Below, one piece after another: positions 8,831 to 17,197 of a stretch of 64,000 bases of DNA. Below the pieces are notes generated by a model. It was not told the origin of the DNA. It made no database searches and saw only the letters and a list, made by a program, of their open reading frames with translations. Source of the stretch: Weeksella virosa DSM 16922 (GTDB lineage: Bacteria; Bacteroidota; Bacteroidia; Flavobacteriales; Weeksellaceae). The position numbers and the translations under genes are program-made. Location: positions 2,156,001 through 2,220,000 of the forward strand of contig NC_015144.1 in NCBI RefSeq assembly GCF_000189415.1, given 5' to 3'. Each line of letters opens with the position of its first letter. Positions within the stretch are counted from its first letter, which is position 1.

Positions 8831-9152
8831 TATATTATAGAAAGTTTTTTGTCGTTTTTTATGAAAAGTATAAGCAAAAATTTTTTATAATCATATTTCG
8901 TATATTTGTAGAATCGAGCTAAACAATTATTTGTAGTCATTTGTTTATCAGACAGTTGATAACTTGTTGATAATGTTCGAAACATTTAATACAAAGCATT
9001 CGTCTGAATTAAAATACTTGTCCTAACTTTGGAAAAATAGTAGAAAAAAACAGCGAATAATCTTAAAGATTTTAGTACGAGTAGGTTGTTCTTTTTTTGG
9101 ACACAATGCACACTCAAATACACATGATTTAAACAACAATAAACAATTAAAA
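8831..9152 (+). promoter_or_regulatory. Leader and regulatory region of nrdBA, no gene seen
   Basis: About 320 bases without a convincing ORF. Two -7-like boxes are present, TATATTTG at 8901-8908 and TAACTTTG at 9024-9031; neither has an obvious -33 TTTG at the right distance. Between them lies a cluster: TTATCA at 8945-8950 and TGATAA at 8957-8962 form an inverted repeat, and TGTTGATAA at 8965-8973 is the complement of TTATCAACA, one mismatch from the classical DnaA box. DnaA boxes control nrdAB in Escherichia coli; whether that holds here is a guess. I found no clear NrdR box. Confidence 0.35.
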
Positions 9153-10127
9153 ATGTCAATATTTGATAAAAGAATAAATTATAAGCCTTTCGAATATCCA
9201 GAGATTTTAACTTTTACTGAAGCTATCAATAAAGCTTTTTGGGTTCATAGCGAAGTAGATTTTACTGCCGACACTCAAGATTTTCATTCTCATCTGAACT
9301 TAGCAGAAAGAACTGCGATTAAACATAGTTTATTAGCAATTGCTCAAATAGAAGTTGCTGTAAAAACGTTTTGGGGAGATATATATGATCATTTTCCAAA
9401 ACCAGAGTTCAATGGTTTAGGAGCTACTTTTGCAGAATGTGAGTTCCGTCATTCAGAAGCATATTCACGTTTGTTAGAAGTCTTGGGGTATAACGACGAT
9501 TTCCAAACCTTGTTAGATATTCCAGTGATAAAAGGGCGCGTTGACTATTTATCGAATGCACTAAAAGATGCTAAATCATCGGATAGAAAATCATATGTGA
9601 TTTCGTTAATTTTGTTTAGTATCCTTATCGAAAATGTATCCTTATTCAGCCAATTTGCGATTATTTTATCGTTTACTCGTTTCAAGGGATACATGAAAAA
9701 TGTGTCGAACATTATTGCCTGGACGTCGGTTGATGAGCAAATTCATGCCAATGCAGGAATTTATATCGTTAATAAGATAAAAGAGGAATTCCCTGATTTC
9801 TTTTCAGAAGAAACCATACAAGAAATCAAGAATGTCGTTACCCATTCGATCGAAGTAGAATCACAAATTTTAGATTGGATTTTCGAGCAAGGTGAAATCG
9901 AAACGATTAAGAAAAAAGACTTGCTAAATTTCATGAAATATCGTGTAGACGAAAGTATGTTGAAAATAGGTTTTGGTAAAATTTACAATATAACTGCAGA
10001 GCAATATCAGCCAATGGTTTGGTTCGAAGAAGAAGTTTTTGCCAATAGTTTAGACGATTTCTTTGCAAAAAGACCAGTAGATTACACAAAACACGATAAG
10101 AGTATCACGGGAGACGATTTATTTTAG
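9153..10127 (+). CDS. nrdB: Ribonucleotide reductase radical subunit beta, class Id-like
   Basis: Small subunit of class I ribonucleotide reductase, 324 aa, which generates the metal cofactor that starts nucleotide reduction in NrdA. The first metal ligand is Glu (E67 in AQIEVAVK), where class Ia enzymes have Asp; E97 and H100 lie in CEFRHSEAY and Y104 follows. The second half supplies ENVSLFSQF and the DEQIHANAG helix. From memory, E67, E97, H100 and Y104 match the numbering of the Flavobacterium johnsoniae class Id beta protein, which uses a dimanganese cofactor and no NrdI. No N-terminal ATP-cone is present. The C-terminus DDLF probably docks to NrdA. nrdA follows 61 bases downstream. Confidence 0.93.
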   Translation: MSIFDKRINYKPFEYPEILTFTEAINKAFWVHSEVDFTADTQDFHSHLNLAERTAIKHSLLAIAQIEVAVKTFWGDIYDHFPKPEFNGLGATFAECEFRHSEAYSRLLEVLGYNDDFQTLLDIPVIKGRVDYLSNALKDAKSSDRKSYVISLILFSILIENVSLFSQFAIILSFTRFKGYMKNVSNIIAWTSVDEQIHANAGIYIVNKIKEEFPDFFSEETIQEIKNVVTHSIEVESQILDWIFEQGEIETIKKKDLLNFMKYRVDESMLKIGFGKIYNITAEQYQPMVWFEEEVFANSLDDFFAKRPVDYTKHDKSITGDDLF

Positions 10128-10188
10128 AACAAGTACATATATATTAACTTAAGAACAAAAGATAACGCATAATAACATCGCAAATACA

Positions 10189-11877
10189 ATGGAGAATATA
10201 TCACTCACCCCATCAGACCATACCGAAGAAACACCAAAGCTTTGGTGGAAGAATTCAGAATCAGAACAGATCCTTAATCGAGGGTATCTTCTAAAAGGAG
10301 AAACCGTCGAAGGTGCCATTGACCGTATTACCGCAGCAGCAGCAAGAAGATTGTATAAGCCAGAAATGCAAGAATCTTTTAAGGAAATGATCGAGCGTGG
10401 ATGGATGAGTTTGAGTTCCCCAATTTGGGCCAATATGGGGACCGAACGTGGTTTGCCGATTTCGTGTTTCAATGTACATATCCCCGATAGCATAGAAGGA
10501 ATTACCCATAAATTAGGCGAAGTAATTATGCAAACCAAAATCGGTGGCGGAACCTCAGGTTACTTTGGTGAGCTACGCGAGCGAGGATCGGCAGTTACCG
10601 ATAATGGAAAGAGTAGTGGAGCAGTAAGCTTTATGAAGCTTTTCGATACGGCGATGGACACCATTTCTCAAGGGGGAGTTCGCCGTGGAGCTTTTGCGGC
10701 TTATTTGGATATTGATCATTCGGATATTGAAGAGTTCTTGAAAATAAAATCTATCGGAAATCCGATTCAGAATTTATTTTATGGAGTTTGTGTACCCGAT
10801 TATTGGATGCAAGAAATGATCGATGGCGATGTAGAAAAACGCAACATTTGGGCAAAAGTTTTAGAATCGAGACAAGAAAAAGGTTTACCATACATTTTCT
10901 TTTCAGACAACGTAAATAAAAATAAACCACAAGTGTACAAAGACCTCAATATGAGAATAAATGCGAGTAATCTTTGTTCAGAAATTATGTTGCCTTCTTC
11001 ACGCGATGAATCGTTTATTTGTTGTTTATCTTCGATGAATTTGGAATTGTATGATGAATGGAAAGATACTGAGGCGGTTCGGTTGGCAATTTTCTTTTTA
11101 GACGCTGTGCTACAAGAATTTATAGAAAAAACAGAAGGAAACTATTACCTAACTGCTGCAAATCGTTTCGCAAAAAGACATCGCGCATTAGGATTAGGTG
11201 TTTTAGGGTGGCACTCTTACCTTCAGAAAAACATGATTCCTTTCGAAGGGATGGAAGCAAAGTTAAGAACAACAGAAATCTTTAAACATATCCAATCTAA
11301 AGCAGACAAAGCATCGGAAGAATTAGCACGTATCTATGGAGAACCAGAACTATTAAAAGGTTACGGAAGAAGAAATACAACCACCTTGGCAATTGCTCCA
11401 ACGACTTCATCTTCGGCAATTCTAGGGCAAACCTCTCCAGGGATCGAGCCATTTTCATCCAACTACTACAAAGCTGGTTTATCGAAAGGCAACTTCATGC
11501 GAAAAAATAAATACCTGAAAAAATTACTAGAAGAAAAAGGTATGGATAATGAAGATGTTTGGCGTGGAATCATGTTGAATGGAGGTTCTGTGCAACATAT
11601 TGCCGAATTGACAGAGAATGAGAAAGCTGTTTTCAAAACCTTTAAAGAAATCTCTCAATTAGAAATTGTTCAACAGGCAGCAATTCGTCAGAAGTTTGTG
11701 GATCAATCTCAGTCATTGAATCTAAATATCCCTGCAAATTTACCTGTAAAAGAAGTAAACCGCTTAATGATAGAAGCTTGGCAACTAGGCGTGAAAACTT
11801 TATACTACCAACGCTCTCAGTCGGTTGCTAAAGAATTAGTGTCGAATTTGGTAAGCTGTGCTTCTTGTGAAGCCTAA
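10189..11877 (+). CDS. nrdA: Ribonucleotide reductase catalytic subunit alpha
   Basis: Catalytic subunit, 562 aa, reducing ribonucleoside diphosphates to deoxy forms. It is short because the N-terminal ATP-cone found in many NrdA proteins is absent; the chain starts with about 18 loose residues and goes straight into the barrel-entry helices. Catalytic residues are visible: C93 (PISCFNV) and C278 (FICCLSS) as the redox pair, N261-C263-E265 in NASNLCSEI with C263 as the thiyl-radical site, Y539-Y540 for radical transfer, and C557/C560 in the C-terminal CASC shuttle. With no ATP-cone in either subunit, overall activity control by dATP through that domain is not expected. It lies in an operon after nrdB and ends at a strong terminator. 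Confidence 0.95.
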   Translation: MENISLTPSDHTEETPKLWWKNSESEQILNRGYLLKGETVEGAIDRITAAAARRLYKPEMQESFKEMIERGWMSLSSPIWANMGTERGLPISCFNVHIPDSIEGITHKLGEVIMQTKIGGGTSGYFGELRERGSAVTDNGKSSGAVSFMKLFDTAMDTISQGGVRRGAFAAYLDIDHSDIEEFLKIKSIGNPIQNLFYGVCVPDYWMQEMIDGDVEKRNIWAKVLESRQEKGLPYIFFSDNVNKNKPQVYKDLNMRINASNLCSEIMLPSSRDESFICCLSSMNLELYDEWKDTEAVRLAIFFLDAVLQEFIEKTEGNYYLTAANRFAKRHRALGLGVLGWHSYLQKNMIPFEGMEAKLRTTEIFKHIQSKADKASEELARIYGEPELLKGYGRRNTTTLAIAPTTSSSAILGQTSPGIEPFSSNYYKAGLSKGNFMRKNKYLKKLLEEKGMDNEDVWRGIMLNGGSVQHIAELTENEKAVFKTFKEISQLEIVQQAAIRQKFVDQSQSLNLNIPANLPVKEVNRLMIEAWQLGVKTLYYQRSQSVAKELVSNLVSCASCEA

Positions 11878-11891
11878 TAGATAAAATACTC

Positions 11892-11934
11892 AAAAAAAAA
11901 GCTCTATAAAATTTATTATAGAGCTTTTTTTTTG
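11892..11934 (+). terminator. Terminator after nrdA
   Basis: Arms GCTCTATAA at 11901-11909 and TTATAGAGC at 11916-11924, extended by flanking A and T runs, with a nine-T tail. Confidence 0.9.
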
Positions 11935-12017
11935 AGAAATTTTCAGACATGAAAATAATCACCTTTCAAAACCAGCATCAAAAGTATTCAGTCGATCCTT
12001 CGGTAATTTTGCTAATC

Positions 12018-12599
12018 TTAACCGTGAATGGCTTCTTTTTTTCCGTACGATTGAATTAACTCTCCCTCAAACTCCAACCATTCTTTCCAACGTTTGTCTA
12101 CATCAACATCTATCGTGTATTGTTTGGCGAAATTCAAGAAAGTTGTATAATGATTTGCTTCAGAAACCATCAAATCATAATAGAACTTTTTCAGTTCTTC
12201 ATCTTTTATATTCTGAGAAAGCACTCGGAAACGCTCGCAACTTCTAGCTTCTATCATTGCTGCAAATAGTAAACGATCTATAAACGCCTGATTACGTGAG
12301 CCATCTTTTTTCATGAACTTGAATAGCTGATTCACATAATCATCCGCACGCTCTCTACCGAGCGTATAACCCCGTTTTTTGATGATGTCAACCACCATCT
12401 TGAAGTGTTCCATTTCTTCAATCGCTATCGCCGCCAGTTCGTGCACCAAATCTTCGTGCTCAGAATTATTGGTTATCAGCGTAATGGCATTAGAGGCAGC
12501 TTTTTGCTCGCACCAAGCATGGTCGGTTAATATTTCTTCCAAATTAGATTCAGCGATATTGGCCCATCGCGGATCGGTCAATAATTTTAATCCTAACAT
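12018..12599 (-). CDS. miaE: tRNA-(ms2io6A37) hydroxylase
   Basis: Ferritin-like di-iron oxygenase of 193 aa that in characterised members hydroxylates the isoprenyl side chain of ms2i6A at tRNA position 37. Carboxylate and histidine iron ligands are visible on the expected helices: EEILTDHAWCEQKAASNA, IAIEEMEHFKMV, MIEARSCERF and SEANHYTTF. Length and start LGLKLLTDPRWANIAESN match the family. The prenyltransferase that makes the substrate, miaA, is at 21826, but the two genes are not linked in one operon. A candidate promoter lies 19 bases upstream of the start. Cytoplasmic. Confidence 0.9.
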   Translation of the reverse strand: MLGLKLLTDPRWANIAESNLEEILTDHAWCEQKAASNAITLITNNSEHEDLVHELAAIAIEEMEHFKMVVDIIKKRGYTLGRERADDYVNQLFKFMKKDGSRNQAFIDRLLFAAMIEARSCERFRVLSQNIKDEELKKFYYDLMVSEANHYTTFLNFAKQYTIDVDVDKRWKEWLEFEGELIQSYGKKEAIHG

Positions 12600-12618
12600 T
12601 TTATTCTATTTATTCTTA

Positions 12619-12626
12619 CAAAGTTA
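12619..12626 (-). promoter_or_regulatory. Candidate -7 box of miaE
   Basis: Reads TAACTTTG on the minus strand, a full match to TAnnTTTG, 19 bases before the miaE ATG. No obvious -33 partner. Confidence 0.4.
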
Positions 12627-12751
12627 AGCATAATCTTTTCATTAATCCATTGACATAGCCCAAACAGAAGCTTTATTATTTGGTAGGATGAAATGTATAG
12701 CTTGCTTATAGACAATTCTTGTATTGATCAGCTCAAAAACTATCCGACGAA

Positions 12752-12774
12752 ATTATTCTACAACTTAGAATAAT
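12752..12774 (+). promoter_or_regulatory. Perfect inverted repeat, candidate operator of menA
   Basis: ATTATTCTA at 12752-12760 and TAGAATAAT at 12766-12774 are perfect 9-bp arms with a 5-base centre CAACT. It ends 3 bases before the -7 box at 12778, so a bound dimeric regulator would sit in the promoter spacer. It has no T tail and is not a terminator. The regulator is unknown. Confidence 0.45.
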
Positions 12775-12777
12775 CGT

Positions 12778-12785
12778 TATCTTTG
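12778..12785 (+). promoter_or_regulatory. Candidate -7 box of menA
   Basis: TATCTTTG is a full match to TAnnTTTG and ends 5 bases before the menA ATG. Bacteroidota transcripts start a few bases after this box, so the message may be leaderless. Confidence 0.45.
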
Positions 12786-12790
12786 CCGCT

Positions 12791-13711
12791 ATGAAAAAAT
12801 GGATTCACGCTGCACGTTTACGAACCTTGCCGCTTTCTCTAAGTGGATTAATTTTAGCTGGTTTTATCGCTAAATTCAAAGGTGTTTATCAAACAAATAT
12901 ATTTTTCTTATCTCTTTTCACCGCTTTTTGCTTTCAGGTTTTATCCAATTATGCCAACGATTACGGCGATGCTGCTCGCGGTACCGACACTCATCGGATA
13001 GGAGAAAAAAGAGTTGTAGCCTCTGGAGAAGTGACCCCTAAGCAAATGAAATTGGCGATTCTGATCATGTCGATTGTTTCTCTTTTTTCTGTATTGGCCT
13101 TGTTGTACATTGCTTTTGTACCACTGCATTGGAATTATTTTATCCTTTTTCTAGGACTAGGAATTGCCAGCATTTTAGCTGCAATGCTATACACTATGGG
13201 GAAAAAACCCTACGGTTATATAGGTTTGGGGGATGTTTTTGTTTTTATATTTTTCGGATTAGTCGCAGTGCTTGGTGGAGAATTTTTGTATTCGAAAACT
13301 TTTCAATGGATCAATATTCTACCTGCTGCAGCAATTGGTTTTTGGAGTGTGGCTGTTCTCAACATGAACAATATGCGCGATGTAGAAAACGATGTGCGCA
13401 ACAATAAAATTACGATTGCTTCTAAACTCGGCATAAGGAAAGCAAAAATTTACCAAATCATATTAATGAATATTCCATTTTTCTTAGCTTTGGCATATGT
13501 ACTTCAGGTGAAACCTGGGAAATTGAGTGGAATTGTTTTTATGATTGTTTTCTTTATGGCTACCCAAATCAGAAGAAAAATAATGACTGTAGAAGACCCT
13601 AAAGATTTTGATAATTTCCTAAAACCAATTGCTATGATGGCACTAATCTTTTCTTTATTATTAGGCTATGGCCTAATTGGATTCGATTTTATAGATGCTC
13701 TAACACGCTAA
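12791..13711 (+). CDS. menA: 1,4-dihydroxy-2-naphthoate polyprenyltransferase
   Basis: Integral membrane prenyltransferase of the UbiA family, 306 aa with about eight or nine hydrophobic segments. It attaches the polyprenyl tail to 1,4-dihydroxy-2-naphthoate, giving demethylmenaquinone. The first Asp-rich motif is NDYGDAARGTD (about residues 56-66), preceded by the MenA-like start RLRTLPLSLSG; the second is NNMRDVENDVRNNKIT, which binds the Mg-diphosphate. It is followed by a UPF0173 hydrolase and then menC/menE. The start lies immediately after a -7-like box, with an inverted repeat just upstream. Confidence 0.92.
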   Translation: MKKWIHAARLRTLPLSLSGLILAGFIAKFKGVYQTNIFFLSLFTAFCFQVLSNYANDYGDAARGTDTHRIGEKRVVASGEVTPKQMKLAILIMSIVSLFSVLALLYIAFVPLHWNYFILFLGLGIASILAAMLYTMGKKPYGYIGLGDVFVFIFFGLVAVLGGEFLYSKTFQWINILPAAAIGFWSVAVLNMNNMRDVENDVRNNKITIASKLGIRKAKIYQIILMNIPFFLALAYVLQVKPGKLSGIVFMIVFFMATQIRRKIMTVEDPKDFDNFLKPIAMMALIFSLLLGYGLIGFDFIDALTR

Positions 13712-13727
13712 AATCGTTTGAAAATTG

Positions 13728-13735
13728 TATATTTG
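13728..13735 (+). promoter_or_regulatory. Candidate -7 box before the UPF0173 gene
   Basis: TATATTTG, full match to TAnnTTTG, 21 bases before the ATG at 13757. No good -33 element is seen, so read-through from menA may also contribute. Confidence 0.35.
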
Positions 13736-13756
13736 GTAGGAACAAATAACAAAATA

Positions 13757-14437
13757 ATGAAAATTACTTTTTTAGGTCACGCATGTTTATTAATCGAAAC
13801 TAAAGATCAACGTATAGTAGTCGACCCGTTTATTACACCAAATGAATTGGCTAAAAAAATTGATCTACAAACCTTGAAGCCAAATTTCATTGTACTCACA
13901 CACGCCCATGGAGATCACGTGTATGATGCCGAACAATTGGCAAAAGAAAACGATTCTACTATTGTATCAAATGCAGAAATTGCAAGTTATTACGGAGCAA
14001 AAGGTTTGCGTTCACATGGATTAAATACAGGAGGTTGTTATGAATTTCCATTTGGAAAATTGCACGCAACCATTGCATTCCATTCGAGTTCTTTTGATGA
14101 TGGATCGAACGGAGGAAATCCTAATGGTTATGTAGTAGAAAGCGAAGGAAAAAGACTTTATATTGCAGGCGACACAGCACTGACCTATGAAATGAAATTG
14201 ATCCCAGAAACACTAGGTAAAGTAGATTTAGCTATTCTACCAATAGGCGGTAATTTCACAATGGATTATCATCAGGCCACAAAAGCTGCAGAATTTGTAC
14301 AAGTAGATCGAGTACTTGGGTATCATTACGATACGTTTCCTCCAATCAAAATTAATCATGAAGATGCAAAAAAAGCATTCGTTGACTGTAACAAAGAATT
14401 AATTCTTCTAGAAATTGGCGAATCTATCACGATTTGA
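13757..14437 (+). CDS. UPF0173-type metal-dependent hydrolase (metallo-beta-lactamase fold)
   Basis: Metallo-beta-lactamase-fold hydrolase of 226 aa. The ATG at 13757 starts directly with MKITFLGHACLLIE; an in-frame TTG at 13718 would add 13 residues that do not fit the family. The zinc signature THAHGDHVYDA (HxHxDH) is present, followed by AGDTALTYEM, LPIGGNFTMDYHQA and the late His of LGYHYDTFPP. The substrate of this family is not established. Its position between menA and menC suggests a link with menaquinone, and I recall similar neighbourhoods in other Flavobacteriaceae, but this is association only. No signal peptide. A terminator follows at 14456. Confidence 0.85.
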   Translation: MKITFLGHACLLIETKDQRIVVDPFITPNELAKKIDLQTLKPNFIVLTHAHGDHVYDAEQLAKENDSTIVSNAEIASYYGAKGLRSHGLNTGGCYEFPFGKLHATIAFHSSSFDDGSNGGNPNGYVVESEGKRLYIAGDTALTYEMKLIPETLGKVDLAILPIGGNFTMDYHQATKAAEFVQVDRVLGYHYDTFPPIKINHEDAKKAFVDCNKELILLEIGESITI

Positions 14438-14455
14438 TTTTTATCACATAGAATG

Positions 14456-14487
14456 AAAATGCTCGGCAATCGAGCATTTTTTCTTTT
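14456..14487 (+). terminator. Terminator after the UPF0173 gene
   Basis: AAAATGCTCG at 14456-14465 pairs with CGAGCATTTT at 14471-14480 around loop GCAAT, followed by TTCTTTT. It separates menA-UPF0173 from the menC operon. Confidence 0.8.
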
Positions 14488-14499
14488 ATAGAACATCCG

Positions 14500-14507
14500 T
14501 ATATTTG
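14500..14507 (+). promoter_or_regulatory. Candidate -7 box of the menC operon
   Basis: TATATTTG ends 4 bases before the menC ATG at 14512. A T-rich stretch, not a clean TTTG, lies about 20 bases upstream. If used, the mRNA would begin at or next to the start codon. Confidence 0.45.
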
Positions 14508-14511
14508 AGAT

Positions 14512-15564
14512 ATGAAAGTATCTTATACACCATATGTCTTACAGTTTAAACGTCCGGGTGGGACTTCTCGAGGCGTTTTAACTGAAAAATTAACCTATAT
14601 CCTCAAGGCAGAAGAAAACAACCAGGTATTTTTGGGAGAATGCGGACTTTTTAAAGGTTTAAGTGCGGATGATGTTCCAGAGTATGAAACAAAACTACAA
14701 TGGGCTTGTAATCATTTCGACAAAGGTTTGACTTTTCTTTGGAAAGAATTGCGGGCTTTTCCTTCTATACAATTTGGTTTAGAACAGCTATTTCAATCCA
14801 TTAGAATGAACCTAGACAACCCTGATTATACCGACCCGTATAACCCAGACTTGTACGAATCGGCTTTTAAAAATGGTGAAAAAGGAATCCCGATCAATGG
14901 ACTTATTTGGATGGGCGATATCGATTTTATGAAAAAACAAATCGAAGAAAAATTAGCACAAGGTTTTCATTGTTTGAAATTGAAAATTGGCGTAAACTGG
15001 AAGGAGGAATATAAAATACTGAAAGAATTACGTGAAAAATATCCTGCCAATAAATTAGAACTTCGGGTAGATGCCAATGGAGGTTTTAGTTTTGAAGAAG
15101 CCAAAACAGTTTTGCGTCAACTGAAAGAATTATCCATTCATTCGATAGAACAACCAATCAAAAAAGGGCAAATCCAAGAAATGAAGACCCTTTGTGTTGA
15201 ATCTCCAACCCCAATAGCCCTGGACGAAGAATTGATTGGCGTTTTTCATCTAGATGATAAATATGCACTTTTACAAGAAATTCGGCCACAATATATTATC
15301 CTAAAACCAAGTTTGGTTGGTGGTGTTCGAGGATCGTTAGAGTGGATAGATTGTTGCGATGCTTTGGGCATTGGTTTTTGGATCACTTCTGCACTAGAAA
15401 GCAATATTGGCCTCAATGCAATTGCTCAATGGACTGCAATATTGTATCCAGAAATGCCTCAGGGTTTGGGCACAGGAGGCTTATTTAGCAATAATTTCAG
15501 TTCTAGATTGCAAGTAGAAAAAGATCAGTTGTATCGAAAAAAAATACAAAATGAAAATAATTAA
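14512..15564 (+). CDS. menC: o-Succinylbenzoate synthase
   Basis: Enolase-superfamily enzyme of 350 aa that dehydrates SHCHC to o-succinylbenzoate in menaquinone synthesis. The N-terminal capping domain begins VSYTPYVLQFKRPGGTSRG. The barrel has the catalytic KxK in CLKLKIGVNW, metal ligands in LRVDANGGFSFEEA (Asp), HSIEQPIKKG (Glu) and IALDEELIG (Asp/Glu), and the second catalytic Lys in YIILKPSLVGG. A dipeptide epimerase belongs to the same superfamily, but the menA/menE neighbourhood supports MenC. It is the first gene of the four-gene unit menC-DUF1684-menE-DUF4442; the DUF1684 start lies 14 bases inside it. Confidence 0.9.
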   Translation: MKVSYTPYVLQFKRPGGTSRGVLTEKLTYILKAEENNQVFLGECGLFKGLSADDVPEYETKLQWACNHFDKGLTFLWKELRAFPSIQFGLEQLFQSIRMNLDNPDYTDPYNPDLYESAFKNGEKGIPINGLIWMGDIDFMKKQIEEKLAQGFHCLKLKIGVNWKEEYKILKELREKYPANKLELRVDANGGFSFEEAKTVLRQLKELSIHSIEQPIKKGQIQEMKTLCVESPTPIALDEELIGVFHLDDKYALLQEIRPQYIILKPSLVGGVRGSLEWIDCCDALGIGFWITSALESNIGLNAIAQWTAILYPEMPQGLGTGGLFSNNFSSRLQVEKDQLYRKKIQNENN

Positions 15565-16168
15565 ACCACTGATAATTATTATATTATCTTTATTTTCTTG
15601 TAGTATAAGTTCAACCCAAAAAGCTTCCTATGAAAAGACAATAACTGATTATCAAGCCGAACTCAATGCATATTATTTCAACTCTATAAAACCACTAAAA
15701 AGAAGTGAAAATATAAAATTTTCAGGAATCGATTTTTTTCCTATACAGGAAAAGTATCGGGTAAAGGCTAATTTCATTTATACACCCAATGGAGAAATTG
15801 TTAAATTTCCCACTTCTGATAAAAAAACACAAACATATAAAAAGTACGGAATAGTAAATTTCCAGATTGATAAGCAAGCATTATCGCTTACCTTATATCA
15901 ATTCTATCCAGTAAATAATAAAAATAAACACTCGCTTTTTTTGCCCTTTACAGATGAAACTTCGGGTGATACCACGTACGGAGGCGGTCGATATTTAAAC
16001 ATCAATAGTAAAGAAATAAACAAAGAAACCAACACAATTTTTATTGATTTCAATAAAGCTTATAACCCACTTTGTGCATACAGCACAAATTTCAGTTGTC
16101 CCATACCACCTGCTGATAATTTCTTACCAATTGAGATTAATGCTGGCGCAAATTACTCGATACTATGA
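15551..16168 (+). CDS. DUF1684 lipoprotein inside the men operon
   Basis: Protein of 205 aa with a lipoprotein signal: hydrophobic KPLIIIILSLFSC with the lipidated Cys at residue 17. The mature part is DUF1684: YEKTITDYQAELNAYY near the start, then a beta-rich core, YGGGRYLNI, and the family signature DFNKAYNPLCAY...CPIPPADNFLPIEINAG. The family has no established function. The gene overlaps menC by 14 bases and menE by 4, so its translation is tied to menaquinone genes even though it should sit in a membrane facing the periplasm. Base composition resembles its neighbours. Confidence 0.85.
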   Translation: MKIIKPLIIIILSLFSCSISSTQKASYEKTITDYQAELNAYYFNSIKPLKRSENIKFSGIDFFPIQEKYRVKANFIYTPNGEIVKFPTSDKKTQTYKKYGIVNFQIDKQALSLTLYQFYPVNNKNKHSLFLPFTDETSGDTTYGGGRYLNINSKEINKETNTIFIDFNKAYNPLCAYSTNFSCPIPPADNFLPIEINAGANYSIL

Positions 16169-17184
16169 TGATTTTAGATTTTAGTTTGTCGAATTTTAAT
16201 TATAAGAAACTCCAGGCTGCTACAGTTTTCGAACAAGAAATTCTTAATTTTTTAGAGAATTGGTACAACGATGATAAAAAAGTAGAAGTACAGACATCTG
16301 GCTCAACAGGAATTCCTAAGAAAATGATGTTGACCAAAAGCAACATGAAAAAAAGTGCAGAACTTACAGGTAAATATCTTTCTCTAGAAAAAGGAAATAC
16401 CGCACTTTTGGCAATGCCAGTAAATTATATTGCAGGTAAAATGATGCTTGTTCGGGCAATTGTTTTAGGTTTGAAATTGATATGCTCCACGCCACGTTCG
16501 GTTTTTCTATGGGAGGATTTTCAACAACTGAATCTGCCGAATGATACGATAGATTTTGTAGCATTAACGCCTATGCAAGTAGAAAAATCAATCGATTTTG
16601 TATCCCATTGTCGTTGTTTGATAATAGGCGGAGCACCTCTCAATCAACATACTAAGGATAAATTGTACAAATTTCGAAATAGAATTTTCGAGACCTATGC
16701 CATGACCGAAACCATTACACATATTGCCTTTAAACAGCTAAGAAATGAACAATATCCTAATCAGAAAAATAGTTTCGAGGTTTTTGATGAAATAGAAATC
16801 AGCCAAGATGCCCGTTCTTGTTTACAAATAAAAACACCTTACTATGATGAAATTCTCACTACAAACGACGTAGTAGAAATACTATCTGGAAAAGAATTTA
16901 TTTGGATAGGGCGCGCCGATAATATTATCAATTCTGGAGGAATAAAGTTGTATCCAGAAAAAATCGAAGAAAAATTAAAACCTTATCTTCAACGTGCATT
17001 TTATGTAAGCAGCAAAAGAGATGATCTTTTGGGTGAAAAATTAATCTTGATGATAGAAGGAGACCCATTTGATTTTCAGTTGGATGATATTGATTTCAAT
17101 CAATTCGAAAAGCCAAAAGAAATAATATTTCAACCTCAATTTGATCGCACTGAATCGGGTAAAATCAAACGAAGAAAACTCTAA
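16165..17184 (+). CDS. menE: o-Succinylbenzoate-CoA ligase (AMP-forming)
   Basis: ANL-superfamily adenylate-forming ligase that activates o-succinylbenzoate to its CoA ester. Visible motifs are the phosphate loop VQTSGSTGIPKKM, PVNYIAGKMMLVRA, LIIGGAPLN, ETYAMTETITHIAFK, IGRADNIINSGGIKLYPEKIE, and the C-terminal catalytic Lys in ESGKIKRRKL. At 339 aa it is about 100 residues shorter than typical ANL enzymes because the first N-terminal subdomain is very short; all catalytic motifs are present, so this looks like a compact form and not a broken gene. The start is an ATGATG overlapping the stop of the DUF1684 gene. A DUF4442 gene follows after 13 bases. Confidence 0.9.
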   Translation: MMILDFSLSNFNYKKLQAATVFEQEILNFLENWYNDDKKVEVQTSGSTGIPKKMMLTKSNMKKSAELTGKYLSLEKGNTALLAMPVNYIAGKMMLVRAIVLGLKLICSTPRSVFLWEDFQQLNLPNDTIDFVALTPMQVEKSIDFVSHCRCLIIGGAPLNQHTKDKLYKFRNRIFETYAMTETITHIAFKQLRNEQYPNQKNSFEVFDEIEISQDARSCLQIKTPYYDEILTTNDVVEILSGKEFIWIGRADNIINSGGIKLYPEKIEEKLKPYLQRAFYVSSKRDDLLGEKLILMIEGDPFDFQLDDIDFNQFEKPKEIIFQPQFDRTESGKIKRRKL

Positions 17185-17197
17185 AAAGTTAAAAAGC

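Noticed and set aside
8795-13741. String TTTGGTAGGA occurring at about 8792, 12681 and 13732
   Set aside because: One copy is part of a terminator stem, one follows a -7 box, and one stands alone; contexts differ, so no shared element.
16165-17184. MenE as a truncated pseudogene (339 aa)
   Set aside because: All ANL motifs including the C-terminal Lys are present, and short MenE forms occur in Flavobacteria.
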